From Hydractinia symbiolongicarpus (lineage: Eukaryota; Cnidaria; Hydrozoa; Anthoathecata; Hydractiniidae), in NCBI RefSeq assembly GCF_029227915.1, contig NC_079879.1, forward strand, positions 4,276,001 to 4,340,000: 64,000 nt of DNA. The letters run 5' to 3'. This document shows, in pieces, positions 42,782 to 64,000 of the stretch (position 1 is its first letter; the number at the start of each line of letters is the position of its first letter). The translations under genes were made by a program, and so were the position numbers. Under the pieces are notes generated by a model, which did not search any database, was not told the origin of the DNA, and was given only the letters and a program-made list of their open reading frames with translations.

Positions 42782-42940
42782 TCAACTAGTATCACATGGA
42801 CAGCTACCACCATTATACGTGATGTGGTCCTGCCAGCAGTACCAGCAGAGCAGCTTACCTTTTATGAAGAACCTCCGCCCACAGGCGCATCTGTCATAGG
42901 TGTCGAGTACTCGTTCACACTCATCGCATTGTTCCTTCAT
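42782..42940 (-). CDS. 52-residue zinc-binding microprotein
   Basis: Intact: ATG at 42940 after TAAATAAACG, stop TGA at 42782-42784. It reads MKEQCDECERVLDTYDRCAC, GRRFFIKGKLLCWYCWQDHI, TYNGGSCPCDTS. Nine Cys in pairs (CDEC, CAC, CWYC, CPC) suggest one or two zinc sites. The homologue in element A is at 24612-24766. The upstream gene's stop lies in this gene's start box. Role unknown. Confidence 0.68.
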   Translation of the reverse strand: MKEQCDECERVLDTYDRCACGRRFFIKGKLLCWYCWQDHITYNGGSCPCDTS

Positions 42941-42943
42941 CGT

Positions 42944-43576
42944 TTATTTACTCCAAAAGAGCACAAGGTCCCCCTTTTCATCCTCTGAAAAACACCAGTC
43001 TATTGCTCTGTCCAATCCGGAACATGCTTGAGCAGCCAAGGATTATCTTGAACTGCCCCAGTACACATATCCCGTGTTTTGAAATGGTCCGGAAGAAACG
43101 CGAGCATCCATGGATCCCCTTGAACGGCCATAGCGCACATCTCCCGGGTCTTGAAATGATCCGGGACATCCCCAAGTACCAAGGGATCCTCTTAAACCGC
43201 CATAGCGCACATTTCCTGTGTTTTGCAATATTCCGGAACATACTAGAGCATATACGGAATCTCTTGAACCACTCTGGTACACATTTCGCGGGTCTTGAAA
43301 TGGTCCGGAACAAAACGCAGCATCCAGGGATTCCGTTCAACGACCCCGATACACATTTCCTGGGTCTTGAATTTGTCCAGAACATTACGCAGCGTCCTCG
43401 GATCCTCCCGAGCCGTTCTGGTACACATTTCCTGGGTCTTGAAATGTTCCGGAACATAACAGAGGTCCAAGGGATTCCTTTGAACCGCCCTGGCGTACAT
43501 TTCCTGTGTCATGAAATAATTGCGAGTTGCTGAGTTGAGCTGATATGGTGTCATAAATTTTTTTGAACAGGATCAT
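42944..43576 (-). pseudogene. 33-residue-repeat protein, element B, about 7-8 repeats
   Basis: The start at 43576 follows GTAATAAAAAT; a frameshift near 43530 separates the N-terminal MILFKKIYDTISAQL from the repeats. Repeats contain VPEHFKTQEMCTR, RFVPDHFKTREMC, GDVPDHFKTREMCAMAVQ and FLPDHFKTRDMC; two in-frame stops lie near 43195 and 43245. It ends with IDWCFSEDEKGDLVLFW at 42944. Repeat number differs from element A (three), showing expansion or loss. Confidence 0.65.
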
Positions 43577-43619
43577 ATTTTTATTACATCCTGGCATCAA
43601 TTAGCAGTCACAACTCTAT

Positions 43620-43697
43620 GGGACTTTCCCCTACTCAATTGTGCAATCTCTATTTTTGTTGATGTCAGCATCATTCCCGTTAGTCGCTATTGCGCAT
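43620..43697 (-). promoter_or_regulatory. Element B right promoter module, inner copy
   Basis: GGGACTTTCC (43620-43629, canonical NF-kB decamer), TGATGTCA (43660-43667, CRE with one change) and TGCGCATGC (43691-43699). The ~55-base block from CAATCTCTATTTTTGTTGATG to GCGCATGC repeats part of the outer terminal repeat, so the right end of B carries this module twice. Confidence 0.5.
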
Positions 43698-43797
43698 GCT
43701 CGAGACCTCAAAAGGAAGCATTAAAGGCCTGGTTCCGTTAGTAAAACCCTGCTTGGTTGTGTTTGGACAGATCTGTCCACACCTTAGAGATCGGTAA

Positions 43798-43964
43798 TAG
43801 CGTCGCCAAGCCGTATTTTGTTGATGTCAGCATTATTCCCGCTAGTCACTATTGCGCATGCGTAGAATTTTATCGGTATTTCCGGAATTGTCGGATTTGG
43901 GAGGATTCGGGATTTCGGATTTCGAGAATTTGTCTTCGTCGTCCGTCGACTGTCCCAGAACGAA
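43798..43964 (-). repeat. Element B right terminal inverted repeat
   Basis: Reverse complement of 27429-27590, ending GTCCCAGAACGAA. Contains TGATGTCA at 43822-43829 and TGCGCATGCG at 43853-43862. Confidence 0.8.
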
Positions 43965-45079
43965 CATTTTCCAATCTCTGCTTTTGTGAACTTTTTTTTA
44001 AATAAAAGGGTTATTTATGTGTTAATACAACATTTTCCAGGCAGGACACGACACAAAAATTGTTTAGCCGTCATTCTTTCGTACATAGCTATCTATATAC
44101 ACATTACAATAAAGAATTGGTGAGTGGGTTTCCTTGTTCGTTTGATTTTCTGAAAAGAAAAGAAGTTCCCTTAGCTCTAATACTATTATTATTATTACTT
44201 TTATTCAACCAGGATAGCCTCTTCAGTTTCTGTAGGAACTGTTGCCAATGAGAGTCTGCGGGGGTTTTAGTGAGTTTAAAGCTCCCATTTGCTAGCACAA
44301 CTAGGTAAAAAAGATCGATTCACACTTTTATCGTCTCTGGCAGGACTCGGTCAGTGTTTGAGTTCGAGACCTTGCGCACGAACGACCACAAGGCCACCAG
44401 TCGATGAAGCTCTACAAACATAAAAAATTATTACATATTGTAACATCAATACAATTTAACATAGCGTCCTTTTAAGTCATGCTAGATAAACCTAGATTTT
44501 TATCTAGATAACCTGACAGAAAAAATGCTTTATTATTGAGGGAAGGTTTCTTTGCATTTAAAAATGTACAAATTACTTGAAAATACTGTGTTACTTTACA
44601 TAGTAGGGATATTTCAGTTTATTATAACGCTTACGCCGTGTATAATCATGATTCGAATCCAGTATGATAAAAATGACCTGACCATCGCCGTCGCGACAAA
44701 AAGGACAAACCAACATATCACACTACATCGTTTATGGTGGGAGATGAAATTGATTTCCATTAGTAAAATAATAAAGTGTAGCGCACAAGAAGATGTAATA
44801 AAACAGAGTATATCCATAACAACAGAGATATTGAAACTTGTTTAACCTCAAAGAATAGCCAGGAAAGAGGCATAGAAATAAAAAGAAAAGGAGAATAAAA
44901 GTTTTTAAATACAAGTTTAAGTTTTTATTACTTATTATTCCTAAAATGCCACTACTATTAGACCTTAAAAAAAATAAAAAATTTCACTTATTAACGAAAT
45001 AAAATCAAAGGATTGGTGAACGAAAAAACTTTGATGTTGTTGGGTGTTTTGCTCATTTTTTGTCACAACTAACTTCAGA
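43965..45079. other. Noncoding flank with a possible SINE-like stretch
   Basis: AT-rich. A (ATT)n tract near 44190 followed by ttattcaaccaggatagcctc and a block with a tRNA B-box-like GTTCGAGAC (44352-44360) suggests a decayed short interspersed element. No gene supported. Confidence 0.4.
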
Positions 45080-45765
45080 TATTGAAGTTGGACTTATTGC
45101 CTATGAAATCCTACGAGAGAGAGTTTTGTTATCAATGTAATATTTTAGATTTTAGATCAAATCATGGTATTACAACTGGACGCTCTTTGTTCATGATACA
45201 CCTTAAAGTTATTGGCATCAGATAACCCCAGTGCAGGATTACTGAATCGCTAGTGAGAATCGATCTTGTCAACTCAAGAATTAAGTGGGATTCATTGATC
45301 AAAAGAAAGAAATATTGTCCAAATAGCTGAAGGAAAATTCATGGCTATCACAGCCTTATTAAATGGGGCTTTGTCATTTGTGATACCATTGATGGGTATT
45401 CAAGATTCATTACATTTTTAAAATTTTCCATCAACTATAAGAAAGAAACTTTTCTCAAATTTTTTGAGGGAGCGGTGGGAAAATTGTTATCTAGGAGAAA
45501 TTGAAAGAGCTTTGGAGACTTAATAGAGGCTGTTTTTTGGCTGCTTCGTCTGTTTACAACCAATTCATTAAACGCTTATGACGTGATGTGTGGAATGAAG
45601 TATGTTGTGCATCCTAGTATACATTCAGTAATGGAAGATCAAGTAGTGCTCGACATTGATGACGACGTTTATAAGTACTACAGTTTGTCTCTCTATCAAG
45701 AATTAACAAAATTGTACATAGCTTTACAAGTTCGTGGAATAACCACCCGCTTTATGGAGTAATGT
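45080..45765 (+). pseudogene. Integrase-core transposase fossil
   Basis: One plus frame from about 45088 to 45504 reads YQCNILDFRSNHGITTGRSL, then IRIPQ-like linker, LVRIDLVNSRIKWDSLIKRK, HGYHSLIKWGFVICDTIDGY followed by SRFITFLKF. HGYHSLIKW...IDGYSR is the first-Asp region of an rve-like integrase found in many animal repeats (HIDGHHSLIRW...). Stops near 45225, 45338 and 45503. Further on, in other frames, RLKELWRLNRGCF and, at the end, LSRINKIVHSFTSSWNNHPL match the C-terminal part of the same family. It is not the Polinton integrase. Confidence 0.65.
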
Positions 45766-48700
45766 AACTATCTATATAAGATTATTAATATTTACTATAA
45801 CATTTACCGTATTGCAGAAACATAAAATTCTATCTCCGAACAGTACATTGATGACCTTTAAAGGTTTGGCCTTAGATCGGTGTTCTCCTCGTCCGAGTGA
45901 CAATGGGTTATCAAGGGTACAACTTGATGCTGCAGAGTCACCCTTAATACTTTTTTTATTTAAACTTAAACTTTTATATGTTTTATATGTCATATATAAG
46001 CCCAATGCTTTAATCATTGGTAGTACCTATCTGATTGGTTAATTATATAAATACATGCACAACATCATTTTACTTTGCTTGATGATGGGAGAAACGTCGC
46101 CTACTAAACTATCATGTTCAAGAAATGATAAACTTTCCACAGTAATTAGATCTTTCTTCCCGTTTCAATACCAATACCAAAAGCACACCAATAGTTCTGG
46201 TATGGAAGATTCATATTCCGCTGTCGCATTTGCGGGGATTGCATTCTTTAGGAAAAAAAGACAGTAACGCATATTGCATCGAAAGTTTCACATCAAAAGC
46301 TCCGTGTCCTCTCCAGGTTTCCGTTCCGATGAAAAAAATCTAAGAAGCCCTGGGGACGAGAACGTGTGTCTGATGCTGCTAAACCGTTAGGTAAAAAACA
46401 GTCAAAAAGTTTATTTTTTGAGAATATGTTGGACGTTGAATATTGCCACATATGAGCAACCATAGTTGGAAAGTTGTAATGCCATTTTACTTTGTTGTCA
46501 TGCAAATATAAACATTATACTTACAGTAAAAATCGAGAAGTGTGTATTTTATCGTAAGATTTTCTGTGAAAACAGTACAAAGGTAAACAGTTTAACTTTT
46601 CTTATACTATACTTGGTGAACACCTTTTGAACATGAATGCAGAAGGGTTTATTTGGTGTTTACATGCTTACATTCACACACGCACATATAGTAAGCTTAA
46701 TAACACAGCCGATTTAGTTTCACCTTTGTACAAAGAGGCAACTATAGGTAAAATGGAAAATACGCTTTGAGCAATAAAAAGTTCAATGTTCACATGCATG
46801 CACGCATATAGCAACCTTAACAGCATCACTGATAAGATTTTACCTCTGTACAAAGAGGTCATAGTTTATCGTAATTATAGCTAAAATGGAGATTGCGTTT
46901 TGGGTATGGATGCATAAAGCTTCCGTGTTCACACGGTATATGCATGCTTTACTTTCGGTGCAAAAATCATAACTTAATTGTGTGTGGATAAAAAAGACGA
47001 TGGTATCGTGGAAGATGTATTCCTATATCTTTTCCTTGTGGTTTATGGCTTATTTCTTCAAGTTTGGGCTCTCTTTTCCTGCTACAGTAAAAAGTATGTT
47101 TTTTACGTTGGTGAAATTTGTCAATTATTGAGATTGTGACTACAATATAAAGAAAATACTTCAGGGGGATACGAAAAGTCTATTGCTTTTAGTGACTTAA
47201 ACAAAAGTCGAGCTAATGGCGGTGGAAAAGGTTATGATCACCGAGAACAAAAACAACAACTTAAGTCATACCAGATATCATATTAGGCATCTAAATATAA
47301 CTGAAAGTCACAGAAAAGTTCCCTTCATTTATTGAATATCCATGATTTATTCGATATAAGTACTTACCTTGCTTTTGACTCAAACTTTCTAATGTAATAA
47401 GTTGAACTAGCTAACTATACCCTTCATATTTTTGCATAGAAGCATAAAGTTTATTGTACATGAAGCCAGCCTAAGCATACACTGTACTTAAAACCTTTTT
47501 AGAGGTGTTGTCTCTATTCCCTCCTCAAAACTTTTGATTTACTTATATTTAATGTATTTATATGACCTTAGCTTATTTTACTGCCAAAAAGAATACCGAA
47601 GGAAAATGTTGCTTTTTTAGAAGATAAAAATGAGTTATCTAAAAACAGGCTGTCCAGACGTCTATGTGGTTTTAAATGGCATAATTCCTTACACCTTCAC
47701 CTTTTGAGTGGTCCGTTTATTACACGGCATTCTTTGGAAATTGCAGGGATTAAGCTTATTGAATCGTTTCGTAGCCCTTTTAATGCATATTCTAGTAAAA
47801 ATTACATGTCAGAGTCAGGATGTCAAACTTTGAGCAAAGCACGTAATTAAAATTGGGTTTTCAGTCCTTTCCACCTTTGTACCCGGTCCGAGGGACATGT
47901 TGAAGCCTGCGCTTTAACATATAAACTGCCGAATTTTTTAAAAGTTATAATAAAGAAGTCTCAACACCCGTCATGTGAATTGCTACCGCGGACAAAAATT
48001 TGAAGGATTGTAGTATATCAATTGCTGCCATGAGAACTTTCCTGAATAGCTTTGAAGTTCTAAATTAAATCAAATCCCTTCTACATTGACATTCAAGCTT
48101 TTGTAGCTCTAAGAGGGCACCAAGGTGAACATATATTTGTATAATTTATTACAATTGCTTTGTAACAAAATCATATCAATGATCTAAGTTTAAAATGTAT
48201 ATTTTGGAGCTATAATAACATTGTAAGACCAAAAATTAAAATATTGATGTAATATTGCATGATAGCGCAAAACAATAGAGTGACAAGGGTGATTAATTTA
48301 ACCGAAACTAAAAAGGATACTACAAACGAAATAGCCATCATCGTTTCTGTTGCTATCAACAAAATAAAAATTAAATTCTCTATGGCGCAATCCTTATTTT
48401 CTTCTTCATTAAACACTGTATTTATTAAAACCTCAAGTACTGAAAGTTTAAATCAGTGAGGCTATCAGAAGTTCTTGGTTTGTATAATTAAATAAATTTC
48501 CAGTTCCAGATCTTTCTAGATTATCTCTTTATGCTCAAATTGACTGTTATTTGTGAAACAATGCTTACACACAAAAATTTTTTAAGCAGGAAAGGATAGT
48601 CTGTGTCCTTCTTGGCTTGACCACACCTTCCCTGAACTTTCAAAAACCTTATCATCTGCTCATTTATGATATTTCAGAGAAGGAAAGGAAAGAAATTACA

Positions 48701-48795
48701 AGAATCTTTTTTTAGTGTGTTTCCTTGATTTTTTTTGTCTAATTTTGTAATTAAAATCAATTTTGGAAATGTGCATTGATCTCACTCTTTTTTAG
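45766..48795. other. Noncoding, probable 5' region or intron of the astacin gene
   Basis: AT-rich sequence with no supported exon. The signal peptide and propeptide exons of the astacin gene are expected here or further upstream, but I could not recognise them. Confidence 0.4.
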
Positions 48796-61042
<12,247 letters not shown>

Positions 61043-62399
61043 GTAAGATATGACACTAATATAAACCATGGAGGTTCAAAAAAAAAAGGTTAAATGAACA
61101 TTCAACTGTTAAACACTCTAGTTGATACACAATGTACTTAATACATACTTCTAAAACAAGTACGCTTTTTCTCTATACCTCCGCAAAAAACATAGCGCCA
61201 CGGCTACACGCAATGCGCTATTTTAGGAACAGGAGAGGCCATAAATTTATTCATCCACGGGCTATAACGACCAATTATTAGCCGTGGAACACAGACTTTC
61301 AAGTTTCTGCTGAAACTAGCACAAAATCTTGATCTTCTGGGGTTAAAGATATGCATGTATCGGACATAGTTGATAAAATTGATGGTTCGAGTTGCAAATC
61401 TTTTTTTTATCTTTTTGTTTTCTAAATACATTTTATTTTTCTACACTAGCTATGGAATAATGATTATACTATCACATTTTTAGCCATGTAACTATTAGAA
61501 AAATCATTTGTATTATCTTGGCCTTAACCAATAAACATAGCTGCCCAGCTCAACCTTGTCCCCAGGGTCTTGTAGCCCCTGAGTCGTTATTACGGAGTGG
61601 CCAACAATGACCCTGGAACAGGCTGGTCAAGTGACACAAAAATGCCCAGATATACTGGGCATTTTTGAAATTTCAAAGAGATGCCAATTTGGCGCTCGCC
61701 TACAAGCAAGATTTAGAGATGGCGGGCGAAAAAAAGACACAGCGTTAAAGAAACTATTTTGTCGATATAAGCAAAATTGTCAGAATATCACTGACGTAAA
61801 GTCTATTAATCTGGCTTACTTTGATTGTTCAATATTGGCGAAAGGCTTTTAATTTAGAAAATGTTTTGAAAGTTTGTTTCCATAAAAATTCATGAGCTCT
61901 AGCTAGCTGGCTGGGCTGTGTATTACCTATGTATGGCTGCCTTAGCTAGCTAACGTGACATCCTGAGACAGCTTTACTCAACCACATTTATAAAGGACAT
62001 ATTAAATGGCTATTATTTTCCAGGTAGATGATTTTGTTAAGAACACGTAAGAAATTGTAGGAGAAGATCTGAGCACTCTAGTTGCACACAAATTTTTCTA
62101 ATATACACAACAAATTTTCCTATTTTTAAAATCAAAACTAAGAATGACAGGCTGTAGTGCTAAATTTATGGATTATTCTCGGATTCGGGTTAACATGCTT
62201 GACACTTTCTGATCATTTTCAACCAAAATGACCAATATTTAAATTCAGCATCAAAATTTATGGAATCATGCAATTTTCAAATTTATACTCTAAGTAAACT
62301 GCCCCTATTAGTGACAAAACATTTAATGTTTTATGATGAAATGACTACACAAATCAACTTCGTTTTCTCCGAACGTTTTTGTTTTATCTTTTAAAATGG
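61043..62399. other. Noncoding, with a hairpin at 61638-61666
   Basis: No exon recognised. AAAAATGCCCAG and its exact complement form a 12-bp stem with a 5-base loop at 61638-61666. A short open frame at 61607-61852 spans it but resembles nothing known to me. Confidence 0.4.
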
Positions 62400-63240
62400 T
62401 CATAAACTGAAATTTTGAGAAAAAACTTTTTTCCTACAAAACTGGTAAACCGCCATATTTCAAATTACCTTGATAAGAATTTTTCTACAGCTGTCAGTAC
62501 AGAGACAACTAATGTATTAGAAAAGAGGTATTTTAAATTGCCTTTTATTGGCAAGTACTTTAATACTGCCAAAGAAAAAGTCAATCAACTTGTCAATAAG
62601 ATGTGTAAAGAAATCAATGTGTGCCTCGTTTTTAAGTCGTGTAAAATTAAAGATTATTTTTCTTGCAAGGACAGAGTTCCTGAATCTTTTAAATCTGGAC
62701 TTGTGTATAAATTTGTTTGTGCTAGTTGTAATGCTAGCTATGTGGGTGAAACCACCAGGCACATTTCTAGTAGAGTTAAAGAACATTTGAAAACTCATAA
62801 AAACTCACAAATATTTAAGCATATGCAGTCAAATCTTAAATGTAAATTACTATGTAACGAAAATTGTTTTTCTATTTTGGATTATGCAGACACTGATTGG
62901 CAGAGGAAACTCAAAGAAGGTATGCATATTTCTTGGTTGAAACCAGACCTCAATAAACAACTTAAGCATTGCATCATCAATTTATCCGTTTAATATGTTT
63001 TGTACTAGCCGCTTGTTCAATATCGTTTTTGTTACTTAGATATTGATTTAGCATGTGTAAATTCATTTAATAAAATTAAAAAATTGTACTTTTGGAAATA
63101 TTTAAATAATTTTCGAAAAAATTTTTGTATAAAGAATGTATGTATCAACTTTTGTATAATATTCTGAAGATGACTTTGGTAAAGTCGAAACATGTTAAAA
63201 ATAAAACGTGTCGTAAAAATACCTCTATAGTTGTAAAAAA
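62400..63240 (+). mobile_element. Penelope-like element, 3' end
   Basis: C-terminal coding end of a Penelope-like retroelement plus its 3' end. After the GIY-YIG reading frame, the sequence ctgaagatgactttggtaaa / gtcgaaacatgtt (63161-63195) is a 3' block I know from such elements. The reverse transcriptase part is missing, so it is 5' truncated. Confidence 0.7.
62415..62993 (+). pseudogene. GIY-YIG endonuclease of a Penelope-like element
   Basis: Reads FFPTKLVNRHISNYLDKNFS, LPFIGKYFNTAKEKVNQLV, then the nuclease domain GLVYKFVCASCNASYVGETT with RHISSRVKEHLKTH, and FSILDYADTDWQRKLKEG with HISWLKPDLNKQ. The GLVYKF...SYVGET spacing is the GIY-YIG core of Penelope-like elements, including the Cys pair between the two strands; Arg and Glu of the helix are seen. 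It nicks target DNA for reverse transcription. The upstream RT is absent; this part is open to its stop at 62991. Confidence 0.75.
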
Positions 63241-63256
63241 TTACAAAAATGTGATA

Positions 63257-64000
63257 CTAAAAATATCGCGAATAATCTAAATCATTAAATAACAAGAGAT
63301 ATTTTGTGGTTTTCATAAAATGCGTCAACAAGCAAATAGTTTTTTTGTCTTTATCTAAGATTGTGTTCCATAATAATGGCCCACGAGAAGATATTGAGTA
63401 TCGAGTGGTCACTAGAAAGGTCTTTGGAATGTTAAAATTGTTTATTGAATATCTTGTGTCATACCTATGTTTTATTTCTAGAAATTGATTTGTGAAGGCC
63501 TTGGGTGCAATGCCATATCTAATTTTATACATAAATAACAAAACCTGGTGTATGTTCAATTAATAAATACTTAACGCCCCTTATTTTTCTCAATAACGGT
63601 TCTGCTGTGGTGTATCTGTCCTTGCCAAATATTATACGACATGCGTGATTCTGTTTACTGTAAATTTTTGTAAATTTAGAATGATTAGTGCTAGCCCAGA
63701 AAATGGTACAACATGTTAAGTAGCTGTGAATAAATGAAAAGTATAAATTTTTAAGACAATGAAAATTTAGTAATGGCTTCTCTTTGTATAATATTCCAAT
63801 ATTTTTCGAAATCTTTTTCTTTACTCTTTGTATATGGCCTTTCCAAGACAGGTTTTCGTCAATAAGAACACCTAAAAAGTTTAAAGAGCTTTCCCTTTTT
63901 ATGCATAGATCTGGAAGTTTTAATGGCAAGTCGTCTGATTTAGAATTTTTGTAGAATAGCGTATAATTTGTTTTATTTACATTTAGGGACAGTTTGTTTG
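63257..64000 (-). pseudogene. 3' end of another LINE ORF2, cut by window edge
   Basis: Minus-strand frames 64000-63525 and 63559-63257, joined by a frameshift near 63545, read NKLSLNVNKTNYTLFYKNSK, SLNFLGVLIDENLSWKGHIQ, FSFIHSYLTCCTIFWASTNH, then VLLFMYKIRYGIAPKAF, HRYDTRYSINNFNIPK and SSRGPLLWNTIL. This is the thumb and C-terminal domain of a CR1/L2/Rex-like non-LTR retrotransposon, a different family from the LINE in element B. Confidence 0.75.

Larger units (their letters stand above)
27429..43964. mobile_element. Polinton/Maverick-like element B, interrupted by a LINE
   Basis: 16.5 kb between inverted repeats starting TTCGTTCTGGGAC; about 11.5 kb without the LINE. Order: polB (+), HNH nuclease (+), three or four small proteins (+), Bro-N-like protein (+), integrase C-terminal part (-), capsid protein middle part (-), tail-anchored protein (-), penton-like C-terminus (+), membrane protein (+), SAP-like (-), putative ssDNA-binding protein (-), zinc microprotein (-), 33-residue-repeat protein (-). 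Same plan as element A but with a different polymerase subtype. Three internal deletions fuse capsid to integrase, tail-anchored protein to capsid, and remove the penton N-terminus. I found no clear target duplication. Confidence 0.85.

Noticed and set aside
27429-43964. Target site duplication of element B
   Set aside because: Sequences beside TTCGTTCTGGGAC on the two sides do not match over 4-6 bases, so none is claimed.
44330-44400. tRNA-like B box GTTCGAGAC
   Set aside because: No full cloverleaf or matching A box at proper spacing; at most a decayed SINE.

Overview
The window is animal nuclear DNA, AT-rich, with introns, host genes on both strands and several kinds of transposable element. 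The conserved chromatin gene MEAF6, an astacin metalloprotease with thrombospondin and MAM domains, Polinton (Maverick)-like DNA viruses, a CR1-type LINE and a Penelope-like element together suggest a cnidarian, probably a hydrozoan. The taxon is an inference.

Layout. 1-2570 (minus): a decayed protein-primed-type DNA polymerase B gene of a first Polinton-like element (copy C), cut by the window edge, with its terminal promoter region to 2830. 4152-11482 (minus): host MEAF6 in eight coding exons. 11715-11762 (plus): a possible first exon of a divergent host gene. 11768-25495: Polinton-like element A, with about 320-bp inverted terminal repeats and a 5-bp target duplication (GTAAG); its left repeat is split by a 2.64-kb insertion carrying a decayed ~95-bp tandem array. 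26504-26733: a possible plus-strand host exon. 27429-43964: Polinton-like element B, whose polymerase gene is split by a CR1-like LINE (about 30071-35051), itself split by a 752-bp TTAA-flanked MITE (33444-34195). 45080-45765: an integrase-type transposase fossil. 48796-61042 (plus): the astacin/TSP1/MAM gene, with a 1313-bp tandem duplication of a protease exon next to long (TA)n arrays. 62400-63240: a Penelope-like element end with a GIY-YIG nuclease. 63257-64000 (minus): the 3' part of another LINE.

Elements A and B keep the same gene order and, compared side by side, show a shared plan. PolB lies at the left. A plus-strand block (kept only in B) holds an HNH nuclease, small proteins and a Bro-N-like protein. 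A minus-strand integrase, small membrane protein and double-jelly-roll-type capsid protein follow. Then come a plus-strand coiled-coil membrane protein, a minus-strand tail-anchored protein, a plus-strand penton-like protein and membrane protein, and finally a minus-strand set: SAP-like protein, putative ssDNA-binding protein, zinc microprotein and a 33-residue-repeat protein. Every copy is damaged by stops, frameshifts and deletions, so these are fossils. I see no packaging ATPase and no maturation protease in any copy.

The most interesting signals are three. (1) The terminal repeats carry NF-kB-like, CRE-like and NRF1-like sites in a different order in each element. (2) Nearly every element gene begins at an AATAAA-type box directly upstream of the ATG, often containing the stop codon of the gene before it. 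(3) Element A landed exactly on a GTAAG that reads as a splice donor, and its target duplication rebuilt that donor.
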